Below are positions 1 through 8,656 of a stretch of DNA of 64,000 nt, piece by piece. Below the pieces are notes generated by a model. It searched no databases. It saw nothing but the letters and a program-made list of their open reading frames with translations, and was not told where the DNA came from. Source of the DNA: Clostridium sp. chh4-2 (lineage in GTDB: Bacteria > Bacillota > Clostridia > Lachnospirales > Lachnospiraceae). Positions within the stretch are counted from its first letter, which is position 1; every line of letters starts with the position of its first letter. The position numbers and the translations under genes are program-made. Location: positions 1 through 64,000 of the forward strand of contig NZ_PKUU01000009.1 of assembly GCF_002899675.1 (NCBI RefSeq), written 5' to 3'.

Positions 1-152
1 GGAATTCAGTTTCTACCTGTCTCTTTCTGTACTTGCGTGTCTAAGAATCACTAAAGGGGTTCCATACGATCCCAATTGTCCTTTTTTCATTCTCCCCCCG
101 CCCGGGTTCCCGTAAAGACTGCCTCTCCCTTCCCCGCATCTCGATTCCGGGC
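1..152. repeat. Class I long palindrome, right half, cut by window start (L1)
   Basis: This is the right arm of a class I long inverted repeat; the left arm lies outside the window. It shares the block GGGGTTCCATACGATCCC with the complete copy at 61211-61560 and ends in the same GATTCCGGGCTGG boundary followed by a GGTTAAAAACAAT flank. The match to the complete copy is read directly. That the left half exists outside is inferred. Confidence 0.75.
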
Positions 153-212
153 TGGTTTTCGCTAGCCTGGTTAAAAACAATAGATGTGCTTAGGTAGTTG
201 TATAGAACCGCA

Positions 213-350
213 TTTACATAGATCTTCAAGGGATTTTCAGAAATGCCTTCGGGTTTTACTTTAAACGTCAAGTCATTTCGCAAAATGACCTCACCCTTTA
301 CATTAAATGGTGAAGGCATTACTGAAAAAGCCTTAATGGTTGATATAAAA
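213..350. repeat. Cluster of degenerate short palindromes (REP-like family)
   Basis: Three tandem, degenerate units of the ~50-bp palindrome built on GGGTGAAGGCATTTC / GAAATGCCTTCACCC, each bounded by TTTACAT- or TTTAAA-like ends. Units run roughly 213-265, 266-307 and 308-350. Perfect versions occur at 10595 and 13981. The cluster lies between two class I long palindromes. Confidence 0.75.
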
Positions 351-401
351 ACTTACTCTCCCATCCGGCAAATCTTTTTTTCCTCAGCTAGCCAAGCAAC
401 A

Positions 402-694
402 GCCGGAAAGAAGGAGGAACCTGGGCGGGCAGCGGACATAGAGAACGACAGGGGATCGTGTGCAGACCCTTAGTGATACTTGGCCGGCAAGAGCGGAAAA
501 AGGCAGACAAATACTGAATTCCGAATCAGTGTTTGAGGCGCCCTTGAACGATGAAGTCATAAAGAGTTCATCGTGAATGGCGCCGCGCTGCCTTTTTCCG
601 CTCTTGGCGGCCTAGTTATTACTTAGGGTCGAAACCCGAATCCCCTGTCGTTCTCTATGTCCGCTGCCCGCCCAGGTTCCCCCTTCTTTCCGGC
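402..694. repeat. Class I long palindrome, complete (L2)
   Basis: A ~293-bp inverted repeat. The outer arms begin GCCGGAAAGAAGG and end CCTTCTTTCCGGC. The centre folds into two small hairpins, one around AAATACTGAATT at ~512-537 and one closed by GGCGCC with the loop GTCATAAAGAG. Relative to L3 (25435) it lies in the opposite orientation: the AGCAACAGCCGG side is on the left here and on the right there. Open reading frames across it are by-products of the palindrome. Confidence 0.85.
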
Positions 695-866
695 GTTTCT
701 TTCTCAGTTAAATAAAGATTTACCGCATTCTCTTTATGGAAAATGAATTGTAAATAAAAAGTAAAACAAGATTTAATGAGATGTGTTATTGTTTAATCAC
801 AAAGAGATTCATTTAAAACCGATCAATTAATCCACTCAATAAAAGTTCAGGAAAGGCGGTAAAACC

Positions 867-1580
867 ATGAAAAGATACTGTAAAACAGCGATAATAACCG
901 TAACCCTTGTAAGCTTTCTTCTGACCGGCTGTGCAAAAACTGCCCGTATCGGACAGTCACCGGAAACACAAACTGAAGAAACCAGTATTGAAGAAACTAC
1001 CGGCCCAAAAGCGATGGCAGTTGAAACAAACGAATCGATAGAACAGGAATCAGTAGCCAAAACTTATTATATGAAAACTGATAAAGCATCCTACCTGGTG
1101 CCGTCGCTTACTCTTTTTGAGGACGGTCATTTTGGCCTTTCTTATGATGCTCTGAGCTCGTATTATAATTATGGAACGTATGAGCGGAAGGATGGAAAGC
1201 TGATTGCGGAGACAGAAGACGGCCTTAAACACTATGTATTCAAAGAGGATAATGAACAGTTTATATTTATACAGGATGAATCCTCAGAGATCACTCTTAC
1301 TGATCCCAGAATCGGAATGGGAGTGACGGATGGTTCCGTATTCACGTTACAGGAACCGGAAAGAATGGAACGGATGAGTATAACTGCAGCCGTAAAGGAG
1401 ATTGAGGAAAATTATCTGCTCATATCTTCCAAAGCGGACATAATGCCGGGCGTGTACTGTGTTTATTATGGGGATTTGGATATAAGCGGAATTGAGGGCG
1501 GAGACGAGATCTGGATTGAATGGGACGGCGAAGTAGTGGAAGATAATAAAATATATGCCGATAGATTGGAAAAGAGATAA
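867..1580 (+). CDS. Predicted lipoprotein of unknown function
   Basis: A 237-aa protein with a lipoprotein signal peptide: Lys/Arg n-region, hydrophobic stretch to about residue 18, then the lipobox LLTGC with the lipidated Cys near residue 22. A Thr/Glu-rich linker (about 30-55) should hold the rest away from the membrane. The remainder looks like a beta-rich extracellular domain with DGHFGLSYDALSSYYNYGTY, as in small exported Clostridia lipoproteins, but no catalytic motif is visible. The ATG has a GGAAAGG-type ribosome binding site. It is probably monocistronic, with palindromic repeats upstream and hairpins downstream. Lipoprotein status is confident; function is not known. Confidence 0.85.
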   Translation: MKRYCKTAIITVTLVSFLLTGCAKTARIGQSPETQTEETSIEETTGPKAMAVETNESIEQESVAKTYYMKTDKASYLVPSLTLFEDGHFGLSYDALSSYYNYGTYERKDGKLIAETEDGLKHYVFKEDNEQFIFIQDESSEITLTDPRIGMGVTDGSVFTLQEPERMERMSITAAVKEIEENYLLISSKADIMPGVYCVYYGDLDISGIEGGDEIWIEWDGEVVEDNKIYADRLEKR

Positions 1581-1637
1581 CTGTTCCATAGGTCTGCGCA
1601 TTTACTGCGCTGACCGTAATAAAGCGTGGAAAAGCGG

Positions 1638-1709
1638 GCAAAAATCCCATCGCGCAGGTGATTTCGCATGGATTTTTGCTCGTAATTGTGAGGGTACCGG
1701 ACAATTATG
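1638..1709 (+). terminator. Hairpins after the lipoprotein gene, possible terminator
   Basis: An inverted repeat GCAAAAATCCCAT...ATGGATTTTTGC (about 1638-1679) is followed by a second, TAATTGT...ACAATTA (about 1684-1709). There is no clean T-run after the second stem. The first stem carries its own T stretch. Termination is plausible but not certain. Confidence 0.4.
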
Positions 1710-1820
1710 AAAAGAGATAAATTATTATCACCAGCCTCCCTTGAGTTTCCCTTTTGTCTGAGGTATACTGGGAAAGAAAATTTGACACCCGAATGATTAC
1801 ATTAGAAAAGGGAAAATGAT

Positions 1821-2708
1821 ATGGAATTTGAATACGAACAGTCCGGAGAGTGGATAAGGATCACTAAATGCCTGACAGAGGATACCGTCGTGACAATTCC
1901 TGAAACCATTGACGGAAAAACTGTTGCCGAACTTGGAAAATATGCGCTTTCCGGCCACAAATTAAAAACGCTGCAGCTCCCGTCCGGGATCAGGACAATT
2001 GGAGCGTATGCTTTATATAATTGCGAATATCTGGAAACGATATCATTTTACAGCGCTATAAATGATATCGGTGCAGGTGTTTTTACCGGGTGTACAGGTG
2101 TCAGGGTGATGGATGTGACAATTGTACCGGGTGAAAAATCATGCCTGAAAGAGGTGCTGTCTGAACTAAGGCAGACCCTCTATGTGAGATACCGCGGAGA
2201 ACAGGAAGCACGCCTTATTTTTCCTGAATTTTATGAAGAATCAATTGAAAATACACCGGCCAGGATTACGGGAAACCAGACTCATGGCTGCGGACACCGG
2301 TACCGGTACTGCTTTTTGAATACGGAATTCCAGTTCCGCGATTATGATTCCCTGTTTCCCCATGTGAAAGTGCAGGAAGAGGAGGAACTGGTGGCGGAAC
2401 TGGTGATGGGGCGTCTGCAGTATCCTTTGGGGCTGATGCCGGAACATAAGGCGGAATATGAAGAATATCTGGCGGCCCATATGGAAACAGCCGGCAGAAT
2501 TGCGGCCGGAAAAGAGTGGCCTCAGGACGGTCAGATGGAGCGTCTCAGATGGCTGACAAGGAACTATGTAAACGATATTAAAATTGCGGATTTGATGGCA
2601 GAAGAAGCCAGAAGAACGGGAAATACGGCGGCGACCAGTTATATGATGGATGTCCGCCACACCAGATTCTCTGATGAGAAACCAAGAAGAAGGAAGTTTG
2701 AATTATGA
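1821..2708 (+). CDS. BspA-type leucine-rich repeat protein, cytoplasmic
   Basis: A 295-aa protein without a signal peptide. Residues ~20-100 contain LRR_5/BspA-type repeats (VTIPETIDGKTVAELGKYAL, then LQLPSGIRTIGAYALYNCEYL, then ISFYSAINDIGAGVFTGCTG). The C-terminal ~190 residues are a charged helical region without a motif I recognise. The stop overlaps the next ATG (ATGA at 2705), so it is translationally coupled to the VWA-like gene and, through it, to a MoxR ATPase. In that setting the LRR part is likely a protein-interaction module for a MoxR-VWA chaperone-like complex. That role is inferred; the repeat family is seen. Confidence 0.85.
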   Translation: MEFEYEQSGEWIRITKCLTEDTVVTIPETIDGKTVAELGKYALSGHKLKTLQLPSGIRTIGAYALYNCEYLETISFYSAINDIGAGVFTGCTGVRVMDVTIVPGEKSCLKEVLSELRQTLYVRYRGEQEARLIFPEFYEESIENTPARITGNQTHGCGHRYRYCFLNTEFQFRDYDSLFPHVKVQEEEELVAELVMGRLQYPLGLMPEHKAEYEEYLAAHMETAGRIAAGKEWPQDGQMERLRWLTRNYVNDIKIADLMAEEARRTGNTAATSYMMDVRHTRFSDEKPRRRKFEL

Positions 2709-4090
2709 TCGATCCAACCAGGCACAGGCAGCTTCAGGAATTGAACGAGGTGGAGCTCTGTGTCCAGATTTTAAATACTGCGAGAAACGAGCTGTATCTG
2801 AATATGCGCTTTTTGGATGTGTCTCTCAGCTCTCTTGGGTTTGAGGCGGACCCGGGGTGTCATGGGATGGGTACGGATGGCAGGATCATTTATTACAATC
2901 CCGGGTATTTGCTGGATTTGTACAGGAAGGGCCGCGTTTTGGTGAACAGAACATATCTGCACCTGGTTCTTCACTGTCTGTTTTGCCATATGTACCACAC
3001 GCATTTGATTGCAGGCGCTGTGGAGCAGGAAGAAAAGGATGGGGAAACAGGATCGAGCAAACCGGATAAGCTGGATTACTGGAATCTGGCCTGTGATATT
3101 GCCATGGAATCGGTAATCGATGATTTATATAAAAAATGCGTCCATATTCCGCCTTCGCCCCTCAGAAGAGAGACTTACCTGAGGTTTCGGAAACGGTTAA
3201 AAGTCCTGACGGCCGAGGGCATTTACAAGGAGCTTTTGAAAATGAATCCGCCTGAAAAGTATTATAAAAGCCTGGTAAATGAATTTCGGTTTGATGATCA
3301 TACCTATTGGCTGGAAGAAACACCGCCGGAGAGCCGGATTCAGAGGCAGAACCAGTGGAATGACAACCGGGAGAAGATGCAGACCGAGATGGAATCCTTG
3401 GGAGATCAGGAAGCGGAAGATTCCAAAAGCATTATGGATCAGGTTCAGGTGGAAAACAGGGAGCGGTACGATTATAAGCTGTTTTTAAAGAAATTTTCGG
3501 TGTTGAAGGAAGAGCTTCAGGTGGATGAGGATTCCTTTGACTACGCATTCTATACTTACGGCCTTTCTTTGTATGGAAATATGCCGTTGATCGAGCCGTT
3601 GGAATCCAAGGAAATCTACCGGATCGAGGATTTTGTTATCGTAATTGATACCTCTATGTCCTGTTCCGGGGAGTTGGTGCTGAAGTTTTTAGAAGAGACC
3701 TACTCTGTTTTATGTGAATCGGAAAGTTATTTCAGGAAGATCAATATCCACATCATTCAGTGCGACGACAAGATCCAGTCGGATCAGGTGATAACAAGTA
3801 GGGAAGAGATGGAAGCCTACAGAAGGGAATTTACGGTCAAAGGCCAGGGCGGAACGGATTTCAGGCCGGCTTTTGAATATGTGAATCAGCTGATGGCTTT
3901 GGGACGGTTTAAAAGTCTGCGGGGACTCATTTATTTTACGGACGGACAGGGGATTTATCCGGTGAAAAAGCCGGTTTATGATACGGCATTTGTGTTTGTC
4001 CAGGATCATTATTCGGATGTTTCCGTTCCGGCTTGGGCGATTAAACTGATTTTGGATATTGACGATATTGGAAATGAGAATGAGATTTAA
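2705..4090 (+). CDS. VWA-like domain protein (DUF2201-type putative metallopeptidase)
   Basis: A 461-aa cytoplasmic protein. The N-terminal half (about 1-250) resembles the DUF2201 putative metallopeptidase domain and contains HLVLHCLFCHMYH, a zinc-site-like His cluster near residues 80-92. The C-terminal part is a von Willebrand A-like fold with the MIDAS-type sequence VIDTSMSCSG at about residue 316 and a later GGTDFRP segment. VWA proteins of this kind act with MoxR AAA+ ATPases, encoded immediately downstream. The ATG overlaps the previous stop. The substrate is unknown. The family call is firm; peptidase activity is not shown by sequence alone. Confidence 0.88.
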   Translation: MIDPTRHRQLQELNEVELCVQILNTARNELYLNMRFLDVSLSSLGFEADPGCHGMGTDGRIIYYNPGYLLDLYRKGRVLVNRTYLHLVLHCLFCHMYHTHLIAGAVEQEEKDGETGSSKPDKLDYWNLACDIAMESVIDDLYKKCVHIPPSPLRRETYLRFRKRLKVLTAEGIYKELLKMNPPEKYYKSLVNEFRFDDHTYWLEETPPESRIQRQNQWNDNREKMQTEMESLGDQEAEDSKSIMDQVQVENRERYDYKLFLKKFSVLKEELQVDEDSFDYAFYTYGLSLYGNMPLIEPLESKEIYRIEDFVIVIDTSMSCSGELVLKFLEETYSVLCESESYFRKINIHIIQCDDKIQSDQVITSREEMEAYRREFTVKGQGGTDFRPAFEYVNQLMALGRFKSLRGLIYFTDGQGIYPVKKPVYDTAFVFVQDHYSDVSVPAWAIKLILDIDDIGNENEI

Positions 4091-4091
4091 G

Positions 4092-4107
4092 TGCCGCTAA
4101 AGCGGCA
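4092..4107 (+). other. Small GC hairpin just before the MoxR ribosome binding site
   Basis: TGCCGC, a 4-nt loop, then GCGGCA, about 17-20 nt before the ATG at 4124. The same arrangement occurs before 8657 and 15761. It may stabilise or expose the downstream ribosome binding site. It has no T-run and is unlikely to terminate transcription. Confidence 0.45.
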
Positions 4108-4123
4108 GTAGAAAGAGGAAGTT

Positions 4124-5632
4124 ATGAACATTAAACGGGCAAAAGAAGAGATAAAAAACACCATAGAAGCTTATTTATTAAAGGATGAATACGGAGAATA
4201 CGCCATTCCGTCCATCCGTCAGCGTCCGGTGCTTTTAATCGGGCCTCCGGGAGTTGGTAAGACTCAGATTATGGAGCAGATTGCGCAGGAATGCCAGATC
4301 GGGCTGGTGGCCTATACCATAACCCATCACACCAGGCAGAGCGCGGTGGGCCTTCCGATGATAGAAAAAAAGTCATACGGAGGCAGGGAGTATGCTGTTA
4401 CCGAATATACCATGAGCGAGATCGTGGCTTCGATTTACGATATGATCGAGAAAACCGGGTTAAAAGAAGGGATTCTATTTATTGATGAGATTAACTGCGT
4501 ATCTGAAACGCTGGCGCCGACCATGCTTCAGTTTTTGCAGTGCAAGACATTTGGAAATCACGCCATACCGGAAGGGTGGATGATAGCTGCGGCGGGAAAT
4601 CCGCCGGAATTTAATAAATCCGTGAGGGATTTTGATATCGTTACTCTGGACAGGATAAAGATGATCCACGTGGAAGCGGATTTTGACGTGTGGAAGGAAT
4701 ATGCTTATAAGGTGAATATCCATCCTGCCATAATTTCTTATCTGGGCGTGAAAAAGCAGTATTTTTGCCAGATTGAAACAACCGTAGACGGGCCTGTGTT
4801 TGCAACGCCGAGAGGATGGGAAGATCTGTCACGTCTGATTGAAGTGTATGAAAAGATTAAAAAACTTGTGGACAGGGATGTGGTGTTCCAGTATATCCAG
4901 CATGGAAAAATAGCCAGGGATTTTGCTAATTATCTGGAACTTTATTATAAATATCAAAATGATTATCAGGTGGATGAGATTCTCTCCGGGACGATCCGGG
5001 AATCCATGTGCGATAAACTGGCCCGGGCGCCGTTTGACGAGCGGCTGAGCGTGATCGGACTGCTTTTATCGAAGCTGGGACAGCGGTTTTATGAAATACA
5101 GGAAAAAGAACGGTTCATGGAACTTTTCATGAAATATCTGAAGGCATTTAACCAACGCGCCGAATCCCTCGGACAAACTGGTAGAGCGCAGGCTCTGTTT
5201 GAAACGCTGACAGAGGAATTAAAGGCGGCGCACAGGGAGAAAAAGACAGCCAAGCTTTTATCCAGGAAAGAAAATCACAGATATCTTTCCGTTATCGACC
5301 GGATGGACCGATGCCTTCAGGTTCTGAGAGCAGAGCATTTGGACGATGGGGCGGGGGCTTGGGAACGGCTGCGGCAGCTGTTTTCAGAAGAGAGCGACCG
5401 GTATGAAGAACTGTTTGAAGACGGCGGACAGATGCTGGAGCATGCATTTGATTTCATGGAAGCGGCATTTGGGGAAAGTCAGGAGATGGTAATCTTTATA
5501 ACGGAGCTGAATACCAGCTATTACAGCGTTCATTTTCTGCAGTCTTATGATTGTAAGAGATATTATGAGTATAATAAAAATCTGCTGTTTGACCAGCAGG
5601 AAGCGGATATATTGAATAAGATTGGGAAGTAA
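4124..5632 (+). CDS. MoxR-family AAA+ ATPase
   Basis: A 502-aa protein. Walker A GPPGVGKT lies near residue 40 and Walker B ILFIDEIN near 120, followed by AAA+ sensor-type segments (AAAGNPPEFN near 150, ATPRGWEDLSRLI near 230). The last ~250 residues are helical and specific to this subgroup. MoxR ATPases pair with VWA proteins to remodel or insert metal or cofactors into client proteins. Here the partner is the gene just upstream, and the LRR gene may supply client contact. The ATG follows a GAGGAAGTT ribosome binding site. Confidence 0.9.
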   Translation: MNIKRAKEEIKNTIEAYLLKDEYGEYAIPSIRQRPVLLIGPPGVGKTQIMEQIAQECQIGLVAYTITHHTRQSAVGLPMIEKKSYGGREYAVTEYTMSEIVASIYDMIEKTGLKEGILFIDEINCVSETLAPTMLQFLQCKTFGNHAIPEGWMIAAAGNPPEFNKSVRDFDIVTLDRIKMIHVEADFDVWKEYAYKVNIHPAIISYLGVKKQYFCQIETTVDGPVFATPRGWEDLSRLIEVYEKIKKLVDRDVVFQYIQHGKIARDFANYLELYYKYQNDYQVDEILSGTIRESMCDKLARAPFDERLSVIGLLLSKLGQRFYEIQEKERFMELFMKYLKAFNQRAESLGQTGRAQALFETLTEELKAAHREKKTAKLLSRKENHRYLSVIDRMDRCLQVLRAEHLDDGAGAWERLRQLFSEESDRYEELFEDGGQMLEHAFDFMEAAFGESQEMVIFITELNTSYYSVHFLQSYDCKRYYEYNKNLLFDQQEADILNKIGK

Positions 5633-5741
5633 TTTCCGGCTTTGGGCTATTAATATGTATAAATCTCCAATTCTGGTTCATAATAGCCATATGAACTCCA
5701 TAATTCGTTATGGGTTGCTCATGAAAAGGAGGCAGAAATAT

Positions 5742-5957
5742 ATGGGAAACAGAGCACTTGATTGTACTGCATTGACAATTGCAATTATCGGAGCTGTTAA
5801 CTGGGGCTTAGTAGGCCTGTTCCGTTTCAACCTGGTATCATTCCTGTTAGGAGACATGACCTGGCTGTCCAGAATTGTCTACGGTCTGGTAGGACTTTGC
5901 GGTCTGTATCTTATCACGTTTTACGGACGTGCAAGCCAGACTTCAACATCTGTATAA
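5742..5957 (+). CDS. DUF378 family small membrane protein
   Basis: A 71-aa protein starting MGNRALDCTALTIAIIGAVN. It has two predicted transmembrane helices and the conserved ALTIAIIGAVNWGLVGLF segment of DUF378. I chose this internal ATG because it follows AAAAGGAGG at the right distance and matches the family length; the longer open frame to 5622 has no such support. DUF378 proteins have no established function. It is monocistronic, with a terminator directly after it. Confidence 0.9.
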   Translation: MGNRALDCTALTIAIIGAVNWGLVGLFRFNLVSFLLGDMTWLSRIVYGLVGLCGLYLITFYGRASQTSTSV

Positions 5958-5973
5958 TTGTAAAAATGTGTAG

Positions 5974-6015
5974 AAACCGGTTTTTAAGGACCTATCCTTG
6001 GAAACCGGTTTTTTC
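5974..6015 (+). terminator. Rho-independent terminator after DUF378 gene
   Basis: The stem AAACCGGTTTTTAAGGA (5974-5990) pairs with TCCTTGGAAACCGGTTT (5995-6011), using two G-U pairs. A T-run follows. Confidence 0.85.
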
Positions 6016-6020
6016 TAATC

Positions 6021-6098
6021 ATGCCGAAACCGGAAAAGCCATATAAACCGCCGGAGCCAGACCAGACAGCAGAGGTTCCCGGAGCCGTGAATAGTAAC
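6021..6098. repeat. Remnant of class II long palindrome (right half)
   Basis: ATGCCGAAACCGGAA and the terminal GTGAATAGTAAC match the right half of the class II element at 23321-23608. The left arm and the conserved core are missing. It is an incomplete copy next to a terminator. Confidence 0.65.
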
Positions 6099-6201
6099 CG
6101 ATCAAGTGTAAAAAAAGGAATCTGGAAGCCTGTGAGATTGTGCGCCATCCTTTTTTATGGTATACTAAGAACCAGAGTTTTTCAGGCAAATGGAGGCAAT
6201 T

Positions 6202-6588
6202 ATGATTTTTATAGGAGGTATCAGTTCCGGCACAAAGGCGATTGAATACATAAAGACGGTTATCTGCAGCCACTGCGGCAGCTATGGCCGTTACCAGGTG
6301 TTCATGACCTATATGTATTTCAGCTTTTTCTTCATTCCTTTGTTCAAATGGAATAAGAAGTTTTATGTTAAGATGTCCTGCTGCGGTACGGTATATGAAC
6401 TGGACAGTGAAGTGGGAAAGCGTCTGCTTAGGGGAGAGCAGGCCGAGATCACGGAACGGGATCTGAGATTAGTCCAGGCGGGCAATAAACCGTATTACGG
6501 AACCGCAGGGGCGAAGGTGTGTGAAAACTGCGGATATGAGACCGCGGAGGACTTTGAATTTTGTCCCAAATGCGGACGCCGGTTTTAA
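6202..6588 (+). CDS. Zinc-ribbon domain protein
   Basis: A 128-aa protein. It begins MIFIGGISSG, then a first Cys pair CSHCG (near residue 23), a central aromatic stretch FSFFFIPLFKWNKKFYVKMS, a CCG, and a C-terminal zinc ribbon with CENCG and CPKCG. I chose the ATG at 6202 because GGAGG (6192-6196) lies just before it; the ATG at 6190 overlaps that site. Such zinc-ribbon proteins of gut Clostridia have no assigned role. Metal binding is inferred from the paired cysteines. Confidence 0.85.
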   Translation: MIFIGGISSGTKAIEYIKTVICSHCGSYGRYQVFMTYMYFSFFFIPLFKWNKKFYVKMSCCGTVYELDSEVGKRLLRGEQAEITERDLRLVQAGNKPYYGTAGAKVCENCGYETAEDFEFCPKCGRRF

Positions 6589-6615
6589 GATGTGTTTTGG
6601 AAAAGGAGGTAAGTT

Positions 6616-7311
6616 ATGAAGGTCACTTATATTTTTCACAGCTCTTTTTTAGTGGAAACAGAGAAGCATTACCTGCTGTTTGATTATTTTAAAGGGGATA
6701 TTCCAAAGATGAATCCGGAAAAACAGTTGGTGGTATTTGTAAGCCACCGCCACGAGGATCATTTTTCACCGGAGATTTTTAAATTGTCCGAGGATTATCC
6801 CAAGACGGAATATGTGATTTCAGATGATATATGGGAGAAACGGGTTCCGCAGGAATTATTTTCAAAGATCCAGTTTATCGGGCCGGGAGAAGAGCTGGAG
6901 GCAGCAGGGCTTAAAGTAAAGGCATATAAGTCCACGGATGAAGGCGTGGCGTTTTTGATCCGGGAAGACGAGACTTGTATCTACCATGCCGGTGATTTGA
7001 ATAACTGGACCTGGATCGGGGAAGATGAGGGCTGGAATAAGCAGATGGCCATTCATTATCATGAAGAGCTGGACAAGATGGCGGGAACGAAGATCGATCT
7101 GGCATTTGTACCCCTTGATCCGAGGCTGGCTCAGATGTTTTACTTAGGCGTTGACGATTTTATGAAAAAGGTGGGCGCTAAAAAGGTATTCCCAATGCAT
7201 TTCTGGGAAGATTATACGGTGATGAACCAGTTAAAGGAACTGCCCTGCGCCCAGGAATATAAGGACCGGATAACCGTTATCCGTGAGCAGGGAGAATGTT
7301 TCGAAATCTAA
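6616..7311 (+). CDS. Metallo-beta-lactamase fold hydrolase (UlaG-like)
   Basis: A 231-aa protein with the metal-binding signature SHRHEDHFS near residue 43, a second site YHAGDLNNW near 124 and FPMHFWED near 193, as in the UlaG/RomA-like branch of MBL-fold hydrolases. These usually hydrolyse phosphodiester, lactone or similar bonds in the cytoplasm, but the substrate cannot be told. A strong AAAAGGAGG precedes the ATG. It is 19 bp upstream of dihydroorotase, so co-transcription is likely. Confidence 0.9.
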   Translation: MKVTYIFHSSFLVETEKHYLLFDYFKGDIPKMNPEKQLVVFVSHRHEDHFSPEIFKLSEDYPKTEYVISDDIWEKRVPQELFSKIQFIGPGEELEAAGLKVKAYKSTDEGVAFLIREDETCIYHAGDLNNWTWIGEDEGWNKQMAIHYHEELDKMAGTKIDLAFVPLDPRLAQMFYLGVDDFMKKVGAKKVFPMHFWEDYTVMNQLKELPCAQEYKDRITVIREQGECFEI

Positions 7312-7330
7312 GAAAAGGAGATTCATTCAG

Positions 7331-8605
7331 ATGATTTTAATTAAAAATGGCCGGATCATCGATCCGAAAAGCGGAATGGACAGTGTGATGGACCTTTTAA
7401 TTGAAGGAGACCGTATCCGCAATGTGCGGGCAGGACTTTCCGAAGAAGGCTGTGATACTGTGATCGACGCTTCTGGCATGGTGGTTGCGCCGGGACTGAT
7501 CGATGTGCATGTTCATTTCCGTGATCCGGGACTCACCTATAAGGAGGATATCCAGACCGGAGCGGCGTCTGCGGCAAAGGGCGGATTCACCAGCGTGGTC
7601 TGCATGGCCAATACAAAACCGCCTGTGGACAATGTGGAAACTCTCCGGTATGTGATCGAAGAGGGAAAAAAGGCGCCGGTTCACGTGCTGACTTCGGCCT
7701 GCGTTTCCGTGGGGATGAAGGGCAAAGAGCTGACGGATATGGCTGCATTAAAAGCGGCCGGAGCCGTGGGATTTACGGATGACGGAATCCCTCTTATGGA
7801 CGGTTCGCTTGTTAAAAAGGCCATGGAAGAGGCCGCAAAACTGGACGTGCCTTTGAGCTTCCATGAAGAAGATCCGGAATTTATCGTCAATAACGGAATT
7901 AATGCGGGAGAAGCAGCCGCAAAACTTGGCATCACCGGTTCACCGGCTCTGGCGGAGGATTCCCTGGTAGCCCGGGACTGTATGATCGCGCTTCACACCA
8001 AAGCAACTGTTAACATCCAGCATATGAGCTCTAAAAATGCGGTTAAGATGATTAAGCTGGCAAAGGAACTGGGCGCCGATGTGGCTGCTGAGGTGACCCC
8101 TCATCATTTCACGCTGACGGAACAGGCTGTGCTGGAACATGGCGCATTAGCCAAGATGAATCCGCCTCTCAGGACGGAAGCGGACAGACAGGCGATTCTG
8201 GAAGGAATCCAGGACGGCACCATTGATATCATTGCTACGGATCATGCGCCTCACAGCGCGGAAGAAAAGGCGAAACCTCTGACAGAGGCCCCAAGCGGAA
8301 TCATAGGGCTTGAGACGGCGCTGGCTCTCGGAATTACCGAACTGGTGAAAAAAGGATATATCACAACGCTTCAGCTGATGGAAAAGATGAGCCTGAATCC
8401 GGCGAAACTTTACCGTCTGGACAAGGGTTACATCCGGGCAGGCGCTGCGGCGGACCTGGTGATCTTTGATGAAAATGAGGAATGGACGGTGCCGGAAACA
8501 TTTGCATCTAAATCCTCCAACACACCGTTTGTGGGCAGAACCCTGCAGGGCAAGGTGAAATACACCATTTGTGACGGATGTATTGTATACAAAGATCAGG
8601 AATAG
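7331..8605 (+). CDS. pyrC: Dihydroorotase
   Basis: A 424-aa type I dihydroorotase, which interconverts carbamoyl aspartate and dihydroorotate in pyrimidine synthesis. Zinc ligands are visible in DVHVHFRDPG near residue 60 and IATDHAPHS near 305, with the carboxylated-lysine region between. I chose ATG 7331 (MILIKNGRIIDPKSG) since it follows AAAAGGAG and matches the family start; the upstream frame overlaps the MBL gene. No other pyrimidine genes are nearby, so pyrC is detached from the usual operon. Confidence 0.95.
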   Translation: MILIKNGRIIDPKSGMDSVMDLLIEGDRIRNVRAGLSEEGCDTVIDASGMVVAPGLIDVHVHFRDPGLTYKEDIQTGAASAAKGGFTSVVCMANTKPPVDNVETLRYVIEEGKKAPVHVLTSACVSVGMKGKELTDMAALKAAGAVGFTDDGIPLMDGSLVKKAMEEAAKLDVPLSFHEEDPEFIVNNGINAGEAAAKLGITGSPALAEDSLVARDCMIALHTKATVNIQHMSSKNAVKMIKLAKELGADVAAEVTPHHFTLTEQAVLEHGALAKMNPPLRTEADRQAILEGIQDGTIDIIATDHAPHSAEEKAKPLTEAPSGIIGLETALALGITELVKKGYITTLQLMEKMSLNPAKLYRLDKGYIRAGAAADLVIFDENEEWTVPETFASKSSNTPFVGRTLQGKVKYTICDGCIVYKDQE

Positions 8606-8627
8606 AATAGTTAGAAAATCATGACAG

Positions 8628-8641
8628 GCCGCTTAGGCGGC
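8628..8641 (+). other. Small GC hairpin before the HIT gene
   Basis: GCCGC, loop TTAG, GCGGC, followed within 6 nt by the ATAGGAGAG ribosome binding site of the HIT gene. Same pattern as at 4092 and 15730. Confidence 0.45.
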
Positions 8642-8656
8642 GGATAGGAGAGAATA

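Noticed and set aside
213..350. CRISPR-like array made of the GGGTGAAGGC units
   Set aside because: Units are palindromic, decayed, back to back without unique spacers, and scattered through the window. No cas genes.
243..473. Open frame across a palindrome cluster and L2's left arm
   Set aside because: It has no ribosome binding site, runs through repeat units, and its translation repeats in other copies in several frames. A by-product of the repeat.
402..694. Retron or group II intron RNA for the class I palindrome
   Set aside because: No reverse transcriptase gene or intron domain V/VI signature nearby, and the fold is a simple long stem with two tip hairpins.
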